64,000 nucleotides of DNA from a virus. The position numbers were made by a program, and so were the translations under genes. A model generated the notes under the pieces. It saw nothing but the letters and a program-made list of their open reading frames with translations, had not been told where the DNA came from and ran no database searches. Position 1 is the first letter of the stretch; every line of letters starts with the position of its first letter. The stretch covers positions 1 to 64,000 of IMG/VR virus record IMGVR_UViG_3300043775_000755; one strand, given 5' to 3'. Of the stretch, positions 1-6,783 are shown in pieces.

Positions 1-121
1 ACCCAATAGCAAATTCATCTGCTATTTTTATTAATTTATTAGTATGGTTATATTTTTCTGGCTCATCATTATAGCAATCCCATAATAAAGCGTGTGGTCT
101 AACTTGTTCTTCAAGTGTCAT
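1..121 (-). CDS. Hypothetical phage protein, 3' end off window
   Basis: An open frame starts with ATG at 121-119 and runs off the left edge, giving 40 visible codons beginning MTLEEQVRPHALLWDCYND. Its start overlaps the TGA of the upstream gene (ATGA at 121-118), a typical translational coupling in this phage. I do not recognise the family. The visible part is soluble and moderately acidic, with no signal peptide or membrane segment. It is the last visible gene of the transcription unit that begins at the promoter element near 1540. Confidence 0.6.
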   Translation of the reverse strand, partial: MTLEEQVRPHALLWDCYNDEPEKYNHTNKLIKIADEFAIG

Positions 122-741
122 AGGTTCTTGTTTAATAGTTCTTTTTCTTTTTTTAATTCATTACTCATATTACGATGTATTGTTCTAGTTGTACATCCTA
201 ATTCATTAGCTAACTTAACAACCGTGATTTTTACACCAGCATCGTTAAGATATAACATCATATCATATATATCATTCTCAGAGACTTTCTTAGTTTTACC
301 AATCATCTGTCCAACAATAGAAAGTTTTTCACTTAAACTCAATTTACATTTGTCATTGAATATAATCTTTCTAGTCTTATTAAACGGTGGAGTTTCTAGA
401 TCCTGAAGAGATACATCGTATATCATGCTTTGTAGTAAAGTTTCATTAACATTAAAGGTAACAAATCCGTTATTCTTATTTGCAATGAACTTAGCTAAAT
501 TAACAAACTGATCTTGATCCATAGAAGTATTAAGATACCATAAAACATATAGATGCCATTTCAAAGACTTATATGTGGGAATCTTAGCTTTACTTCTAAA
601 TAGATCATAACATTCATCAGTTCCATTTTCGTAGTAATCACCCCATTCAAACTTCTCAGTTGGTTTATCATTTATAGGAGATTGTTTATATATCACTCTT
701 GTTTTATTTAAGTATTCTAAGTTTCTTTGATACTGTGACAT
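118..741 (-). CDS. Putative helix-turn-helix DNA-binding protein
   Basis: This 207-residue protein has no recognised N-terminal domain. Its last 40 residues read like a helix-turn-helix: a helix ending VVKLANELGC, a turn, then a recognition helix starting TTRTIHRN, followed by a lysine- and glutamate-rich tail. A regulatory role is inferred from this segment only. Its start codon lies inside the left arm of a conserved hairpin (735-780), so translation or transcription of this possible regulator may be controlled by that structure. It is the only clear HTH candidate in the early arm, and so a candidate reader of the repeated DNA motifs found there. Confidence 0.7.
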   Translation of the reverse strand: MSQYQRNLEYLNKTRVIYKQSPINDKPTEKFEWGDYYENGTDECYDLFRSKAKIPTYKSLKWHLYVLWYLNTSMDQDQFVNLAKFIANKNNGFVTFNVNETLLQSMIYDVSLQDLETPPFNKTRKIIFNDKCKLSLSEKLSIVGQMIGKTKKVSENDIYDMMLYLNDAGVKITVVKLANELGCTTRTIHRNMSNELKKEKELLNKNL

Positions 742-780
742 TAGCCTGTTACTTATTATATTAATTAGCTTACGTCACTC
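735..780 (-). repeat. Conserved hairpin element, copy 1
   Basis: The arms GACATTAGC (737-745) and GCTTACGTC (768-776) flank a 22-base A+T-rich centre. This is one of four copies in the window. Here it lies between two minus-strand genes: the right arm is in the end of the 37-residue gene and the left arm contains the start codon of the HTH gene. Unlike copies 2 and 3 it has no T-run after the hairpin on the transcribed strand, so here it may act at the start codon rather than as a terminator. Confidence 0.65.
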
Positions 781-878
781 TTTTCATATTCATAAGTTCC
801 ATATAACGTTTCATATATTATTTTTCCTTCGGATCTTTCTTCATTCATATCCATTATATATTCTTTTATTTTACTCAT
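765..878 (-). CDS. Small hypothetical protein (37 aa)
   Basis: The ATG at 878 is two bases after the stop of the upstream gene, and the frame closes with TAA at 767-765. The peptide begins MSKIKEYIMDMNEERSEG and is charged, with no membrane segment. I do not recognise it. Support is positional: it fills an otherwise empty gap in a tightly packed unit and uses the same minimal spacing as its neighbours. Its last codons form one arm of hairpin copy 1. Confidence 0.5.
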   Translation of the reverse strand: MSKIKEYIMDMNEERSEGKIIYETLYGTYEYEKSDVS

Positions 879-879
879 C

Positions 880-1116
880 CTAATTATTTTTTGCAAGTTC
901 ATCGCTTATAGCTTTTATTTTACCTGTTATTTCTATTACTAGTTCGTATTTCTCATCCGCAATATACTGCGCTTTAATTATGTTCAGCGCAGTAACTTGA
1001 TCTATAAGTGCCTGGCGATCAGACGAATAATGATAGTGCTTGTCCCATTCTTCTTGCTTCGCCAGTAGTTTTTGAAACACGCTCGATGCAATTTTCTCAA
1101 TATCTTCATCTGACAT
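880..1116 (-). CDS. Small hypothetical protein, helical
   Basis: I place the start at the ATG at 1116, directly after the stop of the upstream gene at 1118. Longer forms from 1125 or 1149 would overlap that gene. The 78-residue product (MSDEDIEKIASSVFQK onward) is highly charged and probably all helical, with heptad-like spacing of hydrophobic residues. No family is recognised. It is the second gene of the unit driven from the element at 1540-1582. Confidence 0.6.
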   Translation of the reverse strand: MSDEDIEKIASSVFQKLLAKQEEWDKHYHYSSDRQALIDQVTALNIIKAQYIADEKYELVIEITGKIKAISDELAKNN

Positions 1117-1117
1117 A

Positions 1118-1519
1118 CTATTCATCTGTTTTAAGATCACCGTAAACAAGTTGCCACTGAGTTAATAATATATCGTCTAATTCTTCTGTAATAGCATCGT
1201 TATTAAGACAGATGTTTTCTAACTCAATTCTATTATCATAGTTAACATTAAACTCAGCAGAGTCATAATCAATAACTTCTGTATTAGTACGATCTAAGAA
1301 GTATTCTAACTTGCTTCTAACAGCTGCATTGAACTCTTGGAACTTTTCCTCATCAATAAGATAAGCGCTTGGTTGCGGTAACATTTCGTGTATAGCATGC
1401 AGAGATTCAGTTCTTAAACTGGATAACAACGTTATTACGTCGTCTTTAGAAAAGATACTTGGATAAGCATCTATAGTTTTCGCTATTTGTACATCAAAAA
1501 GATCATTAATTTTTTCCAT
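1118..1519 (-). CDS. Hypothetical acidic protein, first gene of its unit
   Basis: This 133-residue acidic protein has no recognised domain, signal peptide or membrane segment. Its ATG lies about 20 bases downstream of the conserved early-promoter element at 1540-1582, which supports the start. An exact copy of the 10-bp word TGCTATACAC sits in the coding sequence (1388-1397), where it encodes A-I-H. Downstream genes follow with almost no spacing, so it leads a five-gene unit ending off the left edge. Confidence 0.7.
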   Translation of the reverse strand: MEKINDLFDVQIAKTIDAYPSIFSKDDVITLLSSLRTESLHAIHEMLPQPSAYLIDEEKFQEFNAAVRSKLEYFLDRTNTEVIDYDSAEFNVNYDNRIELENICLNNDAITEELDDILLTQWQLVYGDLKTDE

Positions 1520-1539
1520 TGTTTTTAGTTGTTTGTTTG

Positions 1540-1582
1540 TTTATATTAATATTATCAGTTGTTATTCGTATTTGTTTTGTAA
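1540..1582 (-). promoter_or_regulatory. Early promoter element E1
   Basis: On the minus strand this reads TTACAAAACAAATACGAA, a spacer, then a TGATAATATTAATATAAA box ending about 20 bases before the ATG at 1519. It matches eleven other elements in the left arm, each placed just upstream of the first gene of a unit. The first block is slightly divergent here (AAATACGAA instead of GAATACGAA). Confidence 0.7.
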
Positions 1583-1584
1583 GA

Positions 1585-1794
1585 CTATTTGTTTAGGTTA
1601 CCTCTATTTTGATGGACTTCTTTATCCATCTGTTCATAAAATTCTTTTATATCCCAGTTTGCTTTAACATAGTACTTTTTATCACAGATTTCATCACAAA
1701 ATAAATCTTGTGTAAAACCTGTGGTTATAATTTTACTGCAACAGTGACATAATGTTGCGCCACGTCCGTTGTTAAACTTGTGAATTGGTTTCAT
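1585..1794 (-). CDS. Small zinc-ribbon protein
   Basis: The 69-residue protein carries C16-x2-C19 (with an extra C18) and C33-x3-C37, a spacing that fits a single zinc-binding ribbon or knuckle. The rest is basic and polar. Such proteins often bind nucleic acid or host protein partners, but no specific function can be given. The start overlaps the upstream stop by one base (TAATG at 1796-1792). It is the last gene of the unit that begins at element E2. Confidence 0.65.
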   Translation of the reverse strand: MKPIHKFNNGRGATLCHCCSKIITTGFTQDLFCDEICDKKYYVKANWDIKEFYEQMDKEVHQNRGNLNK

Positions 1795-2039
1795 TAATCT
1801 ATCAATTTATCAATGACTATATTATGGTCGTTAAGTATCTCTGCTATTTCATCTGCCATTCTATATAGCGCATCATAAGCGTCAGGTATATTTTCGTCAG
1901 TGAATGTGTCGTAATGCCCTGATAAACGTTTACGTAGGTTTAATATATCGAACAAAGCACAAGCCATATCCATTGACTGGTTCACTCTATTAAACTCCAT
2001 TTGGTCATCGGGCAAATTAAATTCTAATATTGCTTTCAT
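1794..2039 (-). CDS. Conserved small phage protein, MKAILEFNLP type
   Basis: This 81-residue protein begins MKAILEFNLPDDQMEFNRV. I recall that opening from many small uncharacterised phage proteins in Bacteroidota and other hosts. It is acidic and probably helical after the first strand. Function is unknown. It is coupled to both neighbours, overlapping the metallophosphoesterase end by four bases and the zinc-ribbon start by one. Confidence 0.65.
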   Translation of the reverse strand: MKAILEFNLPDDQMEFNRVNQSMDMACALFDILNLRKRLSGHYDTFTDENIPDAYDALYRMADEIAEILNDHNIVIDKLID

Positions 2040-2713
2040 ATTACTAATGTATTACCGTTACTACTTAATTTTCCAAATTTTCCATCAGTCACCACCGATC
2101 CATTGCTAAAGAATGTATCACATACACTTAACTTTTGCATTCCAGCATTAACAACACCTCTACAGTTATGAATATGGCCAAATAAATGATATGCAGGTTG
2201 TACTTCTAATAACTTATTAAGTAAAGATTTATCACCGCAGCATTCCATTAAGCCTTCACGGGTTTCAGACTTGTCTAAAATACCCTTAGGAGGGCCGTGA
2301 GTAACAACAATATCGGTATCATTGTGTATAGCACTGCACCAGAATCGATCAAGTTTATTTCGATCTCTCATAAAGGACCAATTACCAAAGTTAGGTGTAT
2401 AAGGCGAACCAAATATTTTAATACCTTCAATGGTAACATAATCATTTTCTAGGTATATAATACCGTTGTCTTCAAAATCTTTTTTAGTTACTAGTTTCTT
2501 TTCAATGCTAGAATCATGGTTACCAGCTACATATATTTTATACTTAGGTGATAACTCTTTATACCAGTCAATGAATTCTCTAACCTCAGGCTCGTTATTG
2601 TATGGATCTCTAGGATTACTACAATCGCCAGAATGTATTACCATATCAATGCCTTTAGGTACTTTTAATAAGTCGTGATACGTGTGAGTATCGGAGATGT
2701 GCCATATTTTCAT
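2036..2713 (-). CDS. Calcineurin-like metallophosphoesterase
   Basis: All the metal-binding signatures of the calcineurin-like phosphoesterase family are present: D8-x-H10 in the opening ISDTH, G29-D30, G64-N65-H66-D67, a later T-H-G-P-P block, and G-H-I-H near the C terminus. The length (225) is normal for the single-domain family. Members hydrolyse phosphomono- or phosphodiesters using two metal ions; the substrate cannot be read from sequence. It sits in the middle of a seven-gene early unit. An exact TGCTATACAC copy lies in the gene at 2324-2333, encoding A-I-H. Confidence 0.9.
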   Translation of the reverse strand: MKIWHISDTHTYHDLLKVPKGIDMVIHSGDCSNPRDPYNNEPEVREFIDWYKELSPKYKIYVAGNHDSSIEKKLVTKKDFEDNGIIYLENDYVTIEGIKIFGSPYTPNFGNWSFMRDRNKLDRFWCSAIHNDTDIVVTHGPPKGILDKSETREGLMECCGDKSLLNKLLEVQPAYHLFGHIHNCRGVVNAGMQKLSVCDTFFSNGSVVTDGKFGKLSSNGNTLVI

Positions 2714-2901
2714 ATTTCTTCTTTTTTATAAAAATCTTTTTCTTCTAAAAAATCTCTAAACCCTTCAATAATTGTATTTTCATGGAATGTAACCCCAATT
2801 AATAATGCGTAGAATGTATCTATGTATTCACTCATTGTAACATCGTCACTATCAAATTCTGTTGTGTGTGTTTTTCCGTAACTTTCTATTGTAATTTTCA
2901 T
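2710..2901 (-). CDS. Small hypothetical protein (63 aa)
   Basis: A 63-residue acidic protein beginning MKITIESYGKTHTTEF, with a probable strand-rich N terminus and a charged C terminus ending KKEE. No family recognised. It overlaps the next gene by four bases (ATGA-type) and is overlapped by its own upstream neighbour in the same way, so translation is probably coupled. Confidence 0.6.
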   Translation of the reverse strand: MKITIESYGKTHTTEFDSDDVTMSEYIDTFYALLIGVTFHENTIIEGFRDFLEEKDFYKKEEI

Positions 2902-3092
2902 AGTTTATTATCTTTTTCTATTAATTCTAATATATAACTCCATACTTTTTGTTCAAATAAGTCTCGCTCTCTTAACTGAGCTTGTCTTTCTATATCCATT
3001 TTCCAATAGACATTAGGATCAGTGGTTATTTCCATCATTGCAGATAGTTTAGCCCATACTTTCATGCTTGCTGCTTCTTTAATTTCTTGCAT
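2898..3092 (-). CDS. Small hypothetical protein (64 aa)
   Basis: A 64-residue helical, charged protein. I use the ATG at 3092, which overlaps the upstream gene by 14 bases; a second ATG at 3065 would give a shorter form without overlap, and the sequence does not decide between them. No domain is recognised. It is part of the E2 unit. Confidence 0.55.
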   Translation of the reverse strand: MQEIKEAASMKVWAKLSAMMEITTDPNVYWKMDIERQAQLRERDLFEQKVWSYILELIEKDNKL

Positions 3093-3564
3093 AATCTTGT
3101 CTTGTTCTTATATTTTCGTTGCTATTTCGTACATTAACTTTTTCAGCTTCATAATAATTCCAGTAAGCAGTTACACTGTCACCGGGAACTTTGTATTCAT
3201 CAGGCATACATTGAGGCATTGGCGTAGCGCCGATGTTTAACATACCGCCGGGTACATTGCTTAATACATCTTCGCACTTCGTTATGGTTAAATGCTTTTT
3301 GCCGTAACGTTTAGTATACTCTTCGCCAAGCGCTAGCATGTGAAAGTATAGCCATGCGTAATTGTCAGCAGATTCTCGTGCCCATATAGCTGACGGATGA
3401 TTTTTATGGGTTGGTTTGTAAGGTACATCTGCATCATCGCCATCTAACACATGGTGTGCAGTACATAGTAATTGTGCTGATTCAAGGATCATTTTTACAA
3501 CGTGTTTATTGTACATCATTGTAGCTGCTTTGTCTGGATCTTTATCTAAATAGAATATGTTCAT
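3079..3564 (-). CDS. Conserved phage protein, MNIFYLD family
   Basis: This 161-residue protein opens MNIFYLDKDPDKAATMMYNKHVV and contains an H-P-S-A-x-W-x-R-E-S block, a combination I recognise from a widespread uncharacterised phage family. In databases it is sometimes labelled as pyrimidine-dimer-glycosylase-like, but I see nothing here that proves catalysis. The C-terminal 20 residues are asparagine- and arginine-rich and lack the tryptophan-rich tail I remember from relatives, so the end may be diverged. It is the second gene of the E2 unit. Confidence 0.65.
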   Translation of the reverse strand: MNIFYLDKDPDKAATMMYNKHVVKMILESAQLLCTAHHVLDGDDADVPYKPTHKNHPSAIWARESADNYAWLYFHMLALGEEYTKRYGKKHLTITKCEDVLSNVPGGMLNIGATPMPQCMPDEYKVPGDSVTAYWNYYEAEKVNVRNSNENIRTRQDYARN

Positions 3565-3566
3565 AG

Positions 3567-3968
3567 TTATTGTTTTAATAGTTCAGAAAATGTTTTACCG
3601 GTTTTGATTGCTTCTTTAAAGCTATTAGATCTACCCCATACTTCAGCTTTGCCGGTATGGCCGCTTTTACCGGTTACAGTATATTGTACATCACTGTTTT
3701 CAATATCGCATATTCTAAAGTCATCGTATAAAGGGCCGACTATAGGGCAATTGTTTTTAAAGAATACACAATGTGTATTAGGATCGATTTGTGGATTAGC
3801 TTTTAAAAACTTTTTTGTTTGGTTAAACAGTTTAGTTGCTTTTGATTTTAATACTCTGTCTTTGCAAAACCAATCGTAAAAGTTGTAGCACCATGATTCT
3901 TTGCCATCGCTATCTAAAAATATACCGTTTTCAAATGCTTCTAATTGTTCTGTTAGTGTAGTTTTCAT
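3567..3968 (-). CDS. Conserved hypothetical phage protein
   Basis: This 133-residue protein has tryptophan- and cysteine-containing segments (ESWCYNFYDWFC early, then THCVFFKNNCP). It is the first gene of a unit: its ATG is 14 bases past the conserved promoter element at 3982-4024. No known domain is recognised. The cysteine spacing is not a standard zinc site. Confidence 0.65.
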   Translation of the reverse strand: MKTTLTEQLEAFENGIFLDSDGKESWCYNFYDWFCKDRVLKSKATKLFNQTKKFLKANPQIDPNTHCVFFKNNCPIVGPLYDDFRICDIENSDVQYTVTGKSGHTGKAEVWGRSNSFKEAIKTGKTFSELLKQ

Positions 3969-3981
3969 AAGTTGTTTGTTA

Positions 3982-4024
3982 GTTACATTTATATTATCAA
4001 AGTTGATTCGTGTTCAGTCTGTAA
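3982..4024 (-). promoter_or_regulatory. Early promoter element E2
   Basis: The minus-strand sequence has TTACAGACTGAACACGAA, a short spacer, then TTTGATAATATAAATGTAAC ending just before the ATG at 3968. It matches the consensus of the other early elements. A TGCTATACAC word (4029-4038) lies four bases upstream of its outer edge, and the tmRNA 3' end is 19 bases upstream. Confidence 0.75.
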
Positions 4025-4042
4025 GACCGTGTATAGCATTAG

Positions 4043-4357
4043 TGGAGGCGGGGAGATTCGAACTCCCGTCCAAACAACTTTGGTTATTACAATTTATACA
4101 GCTTATGGGGTTAACTAGTCAGTTAACGTTTCCACCACTCTGTTTAATCTAACAGAGAAATCTTTCGATGTTTACGCTGCAATAAGCACCTCAACATCTG
4201 CGTTAATCAATGAAAAAACTTTGCTCATGTTAGCGTTAACTTGGTCAACATCTAACGAAATTACTTTGTTGTCATTTATTAAATTCACCTTAGTTTACAG
4301 TTATCTCTCTGGCTGATTGTAATAATTAGTGGTTGCCTGTCAAATCCAGTCGCCCCC
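4043..4357 (-). ncRNA. ssrA: Transfer-messenger RNA with extended tag frame
   Basis: The 5' end reads GGGGGCGACTGGATTTGACA and the 3' end carries a T-arm (GGGAG, TTCGAAT, CTCCC) followed by CGCCTCC, which pairs fully with the 5' GGGGGCG (one G-U). A ten-base helix P2 is perfect: 4316-4325 pairs with 4084-4093. Later hairpins CTCTGTT/AACAGAG and GTTAAC/GTTAAC resemble the tmRNA pseudoknot region. CCA is not encoded. The length (315) is short for tmRNA. The only long open frame at the expected resume position runs from GAC at 4273 to TAA at 4172: 33 residues, starting DNKVISLD and ending VEVLIAA, against about 10 in bacteria. No smpB is visible, so host SmpB is presumably used. Confidence 0.9.
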
Positions 4358-4362
4358 GGTTA

Positions 4363-4971
4363 TTAATGTATGATTAAACCTACTTTGTTAGTCTTGTTAA
4401 ACCATCTAGTAGCGTATAGATCTACTTCACTTGTATCAACATAGCCAAACTTAAGTAGCTCAGCGCTGTTACGGAAGATTCTTGCATGGCGATCGACTTT
4501 TAGATCAACCATGTGCTTTTGTTTGCCAGACATACTATAGATGATGTCGTAGTTTTCAGGTAAAGTTATTTCTTTAAGTAACTCAACCATATTGGTGTAA
4601 CTGTAAAACCTGACGTCGGGATTGTGTATAGCAATCTGAATCCACTTTTGTAGATATTCTCTGCTATAGTAATCGCCGGAGTCGTGAACCCTCACATACT
4701 GAGGCTTCTTCTTTTGAATTTCCGCATTCATCTCAACTATGAAATCTGATGTTTTGGTCAGTTCATATCTTCTCTCGAACGCAGGTTTTACATTACCCCA
4801 TATATATGCACCCTTTTTAGCATAACAGAACTTTACACACTCGTCAGCCATAGGACAAGTCAATTTACCAGATGCAGATTTATATGCGGGTATACCGAAG
4901 TTAAATACTTTAAGACCTAATACTTTACTAGTCTTTTTTAATTTGGAATTCTGAGTGAGTAAACTTGCCAT
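4363..4971 (-). CDS. Gp88-like phage protein
   Basis: This 202-residue protein shows the pattern I associate with the phage Gp88 family: a cysteine cluster (C-P-M-A-D-E-C-V-K-F-C-Y-A), then a V-R-V-H-D-S-G-D-Y block, with the rest predicted alpha/beta. The cysteine trio is reminiscent of metal or iron-sulphur binding, but the activity of the family is not known to me. It ends six bases before the tmRNA and is probably transcribed with it from element E3. Confidence 0.75.
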   Translation of the reverse strand: MASLLTQNSKLKKTSKVLGLKVFNFGIPAYKSASGKLTCPMADECVKFCYAKKGAYIWGNVKPAFERRYELTKTSDFIVEMNAEIQKKKPQYVRVHDSGDYYSREYLQKWIQIAIHNPDVRFYSYTNMVELLKEITLPENYDIIYSMSGKQKHMVDLKVDRHARIFRNSAELLKFGYVDTSEVDLYATRWFNKTNKVGLIIH

Positions 4972-4973
4972 AT

Positions 4974-5249
4974 TTAGTTAAATTTAATTGTTACACCATT
5001 AGCTTTGATTCTTAAGATATTTGATAAGCTAACCATACGGTAGCCGTCATCATCCATTGAGAATACTTTTAGTAAATTATGTTTTTCAGGACTATAAGCT
5101 AATCCACCGCCGGTAAGATTTTTAGCTACGCCAAATCTAGCGTTGAAAGATCTTGTTGTACCATCTTTTTTAATAAAGGTAATATTAAATATTTTACCTG
5201 TGTCGCCGACAAATTGGCGAATAAATTCATTTGTTTTTAAGTTTATCAT
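4974..5249 (-). CDS. WYL_2/DUF2693-like SH3-barrel protein
   Basis: The 91-residue protein contains R-S-F-N-A-R-F-G-V-x-K-x-L-T-G-G-G-L-A-Y, the hallmark I recall for the small phage family annotated WYL_2 or DUF2693, a predicted SH3-like beta barrel. Function is unknown; a ligand- or nucleic-acid-binding role is inference from the fold. It is the first gene downstream of element E3 (5262-5306) and is followed by the Gp88-like gene and the tmRNA. Confidence 0.75.
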   Translation of the reverse strand: MINLKTNEFIRQFVGDTGKIFNITFIKKDGTTRSFNARFGVAKNLTGGGLAYSPEKHNLLKVFSMDDDGYRMVSLSNILRIKANGVTIKFN

Positions 5250-5261
5250 GTTAATTTGTTT

Positions 5262-5306
5262 TAGTTACATTTATATTATCAATTATTATTCGTATTCGTT
5301 CTGTAA
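5262..5306 (-). promoter_or_regulatory. Early promoter element E3
   Basis: On the minus strand: TTACAGAACGAATACGAA, a short A/T spacer, then TTGATAATATAAATGTAAC, 13 bases before the ATG at 5249. This is close to the consensus of the family. It should drive the WYL_2-like gene, the Gp88-like gene and the tmRNA. Confidence 0.78.
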
Positions 5307-5316
5307 TAGTATTTGG

Positions 5317-5387
5317 GGATCCGGCAGGAATCGAACCTGCATCGCTCAAGTTATTATGAGTCATGTTGCCATTTTCACCACGTATCC
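5317..5387 (-). tRNA. tRNA-like gene, anticodon arm irregular (possible Met-CAU)
   Basis: The minus strand gives a 71-base cloverleaf candidate: acceptor GGATACG with CGGATCC (one mismatch), a D-arm with A-A-T-G-G-C, and a perfect T-arm (GCAGG, TTCGATT, CCTGC). The anticodon arm does not fold normally. A canonical Met loop CTCATAA is present but its flanks do not pair, while the alternative CTCA/TGAG stem leaves an eight-base loop. It may be a diverged or decaying tRNA. It ends the unit started by E4 and lies just upstream of E3. Confidence 0.55.
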
Positions 5388-5398
5388 ATTATTTATCA

Positions 5399-5641
5399 TC
5401 AATCGAGCAAAACCATATATGCATCAGGATTTGCACGTCTAAACCAATTCAATGCTTTAAGAAAGGTTTGATCTTGTTTGCCTATATATACACAACCCAT
5501 AATGAAGTCATACATACTTAATTCTGCAGGTGTTAAACCTATGCTGCAGCCGCTGAATGGATTAGTAACTTCGCCGCCGTCAGTGTATAGCATACCGTTG
5601 AACCACTTTGGTAACGGTGTATCTTTCTTTAAATTTATCAT
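5399..5641 (-). CDS. Conserved small phage protein (80 aa)
   Basis: The 80-residue protein has a G-G-E-V-T-N-P-F-S-G block and ends with W-F-R-R-A-N-P-D-A-Y-M. I recall this combination from small uncharacterised phage proteins. It is soluble, with no membrane segment. It is the third gene from element E4, followed directly by the tRNA-like gene. TGCTATACAC lies in it (5583-5592), here encoding L-Y-T rather than A-I-H. Confidence 0.6.
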   Translation of the reverse strand: MINLKKDTPLPKWFNGMLYTDGGEVTNPFSGCSIGLTPAELSMYDFIMGCVYIGKQDQTFLKALNWFRRANPDAYMVLLD

Positions 5642-5646
5642 AGTTA

Positions 5647-5889
5647 TTATTTATCTGCGGTTAAACATATTCTTATATTATCGTCGTATCCGGTATACCG
5701 GATTCCGGTAAGAGCGAAGGTGCTTTCGTTCCATTCTAATGTTACGCCTAATTTTTTTGCAATTTCCAATGTTTTACGGGTTAAGTCACCTTGAAATTCT
5801 AATCTATTATTCCATAAAGTTACTACATAAAATTGGTTCATATCATCACCTGTGATGGTATTTAATACTTCTAATTGTTCTGAAATCAT
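5647..5889 (-). CDS. Small hypothetical protein (80 aa)
   Basis: An 80-residue soluble protein beginning MISEQLEVLNTITGDD and rich in strands in its second half. No family recognised. Its start overlaps the stop of the upstream gene by four bases (5886-5889), so translation is probably coupled within the E4 unit. Confidence 0.6.
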   Translation of the reverse strand: MISEQLEVLNTITGDDMNQFYVVTLWNNRLEFQGDLTRKTLEIAKKLGVTLEWNESTFALTGIRYTGYDDNIRICLTADK

Positions 5890-6083
5890 TGTTTGTGTTT
5901 TTTAAGGGTTAAGTCGTCTACTGTATTTGTTATTTGTTTTACCATTTGTTCTAAGTAAGCTACAGTAAATATACCGCGTCCGCCACTTGCTTCGTGTTCA
6001 TTAATATCATTACTCCATTCTTTAAGTAATATTTGTAGCCCTTCTTTTAAGAACCACGCTTCTTGTCCGTTTAGTTTTTTCAT
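5886..6083 (-). CDS. Small hypothetical protein (65 aa)
   Basis: A 65-residue protein beginning MKKLNGQEAWFLKEGLQ, predicted mostly helical. It is the first gene behind element E4, whose inner edge is 15 bases from the ATG. No domain recognised. A glycine-rich A-S-G-G-R-G turn in the middle is the only distinctive feature. Confidence 0.6.
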   Translation of the reverse strand: MKKLNGQEAWFLKEGLQILLKEWSNDINEHEASGGRGIFTVAYLEQMVKQITNTVDDLTLKKHKQ

Positions 6084-6098
6084 AGTTGTTTGTTATTG

Positions 6099-6140
6099 GT
6101 TACATTATTATTATCAATTGTTATTCGTATCCAGTCTGTA
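6099..6140 (-). promoter_or_regulatory. Early promoter element E4
   Basis: The minus strand has CTACAGACTGGATACGAATA then TTGATAATAATAATGTAACC. It overlaps the last 27 bases of the upstream gene (6114-6395), so the phage keeps this element even at the cost of coding overlap. It precedes the genes at 6083, 5889 and 5641 and the tRNA-like gene. Confidence 0.72.
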
Positions 6141-6395
6141 GAACTGATCTAACACTAGTTTCTCAAGCTTCTCTAATAATTCATCATCAAGATCATCATC
6201 ATCAAAGATAATAGTTATTTGTTCATCACGTTCGAAGTCAGTGCCTACTACAGTTAATATACCTTCGTAAGTTTCGCCGTCCATTGTTACCGCGCCACCA
6301 GGTAATGTAATTTCTTCAGCATTTAAAGTTACATCAAAATAATATTCGTCGAATGTCCTGCTAGAGGAATGGCTTATGTCTACTATATCTCTCAT
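6114..6395 (-). CDS. Hypothetical acidic protein (93 aa)
   Basis: A very acidic 93-residue protein with a run of aspartates near the middle (F-D-D-D-D-L-D-D-E). It is predicted strand-rich first and helical last. Acidic early proteins can be DNA mimics or host-protein inhibitors, but this is only a suggestion. Its start overlaps the upstream stop by one base. It is the last gene of the E5 unit, and its 3' end overlaps element E4. Confidence 0.62.
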   Translation of the reverse strand: MRDIVDISHSSSRTFDEYYFDVTLNAEEITLPGGAVTMDGETYEGILTVVGTDFERDEQITIIFDDDDLDDELLEKLEKLVLDQFYRLDTNNN

Positions 6396-6631
6396 TACTG
6401 TATTACTTTTATAAATTGTCCGTTTTTATCGTATAATATGTTTAATTCTAATTCATGATCTACTGTATCGATCATTGCGTTAATATCTTGGAATTGTAAA
6501 CCAGCTGAAAATTCTTGCGCTGTTAGTTTGGAACCGGCACAGTGTATAGCATAGTCATACAAGAGTTGTGGGTTAATATTTTTAGCATTTCGCATTGCAA
6601 TCCATCTACTTTTTATTTCGTCTTTTACCAT
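6395..6631 (-). CDS. Small hypothetical protein (78 aa)
   Basis: A 78-residue soluble, mostly helical protein. No family recognised. TGCTATACAC occurs in the gene (6542-6551) and encodes A-I-H. Its start overlaps the end of the 58-residue gene upstream by 26 bases, and it is coupled to the downstream gene by a one-base overlap. Confidence 0.6.
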   Translation of the reverse strand: MVKDEIKSRWIAMRNAKNINPQLLYDYAIHCAGSKLTAQEFSAGLQFQDINAMIDTVDHELELNILYDKNGQFIKVIQ

Positions 6632-6782
6632 AGCTTAATTCTAATCTTAAATAATTATTGTATACTCTGTTATATCCTTCAACCATTTTTTCATTGCTGC
6701 AATATTCTACATTTTGTATTGTATTCCGCATCCATGAGTTAAACTTATCAGTTTCTTTAATTGCTAATTGTTCTATAGTCAT
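6606..6782 (-). CDS. Small hypothetical protein (58 aa)
   Basis: An open frame from the ATG at 6782 (two bases after the upstream gene) to TAG at 6608-6606 encodes 58 residues beginning MTIEQLAIKETDKFNS. It fills an otherwise empty 150-base gap in a packed unit. It is helical and charged, with a basic C terminus (Y-G-K-R-R-N-K-K). No family recognised. Confidence 0.55.
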   Translation of the reverse strand: MTIEQLAIKETDKFNSWMRNTIQNVEYCSNEKMVEGYNRVYNNYLRLELSYGKRRNKK

Positions 6783-6783
6783 A

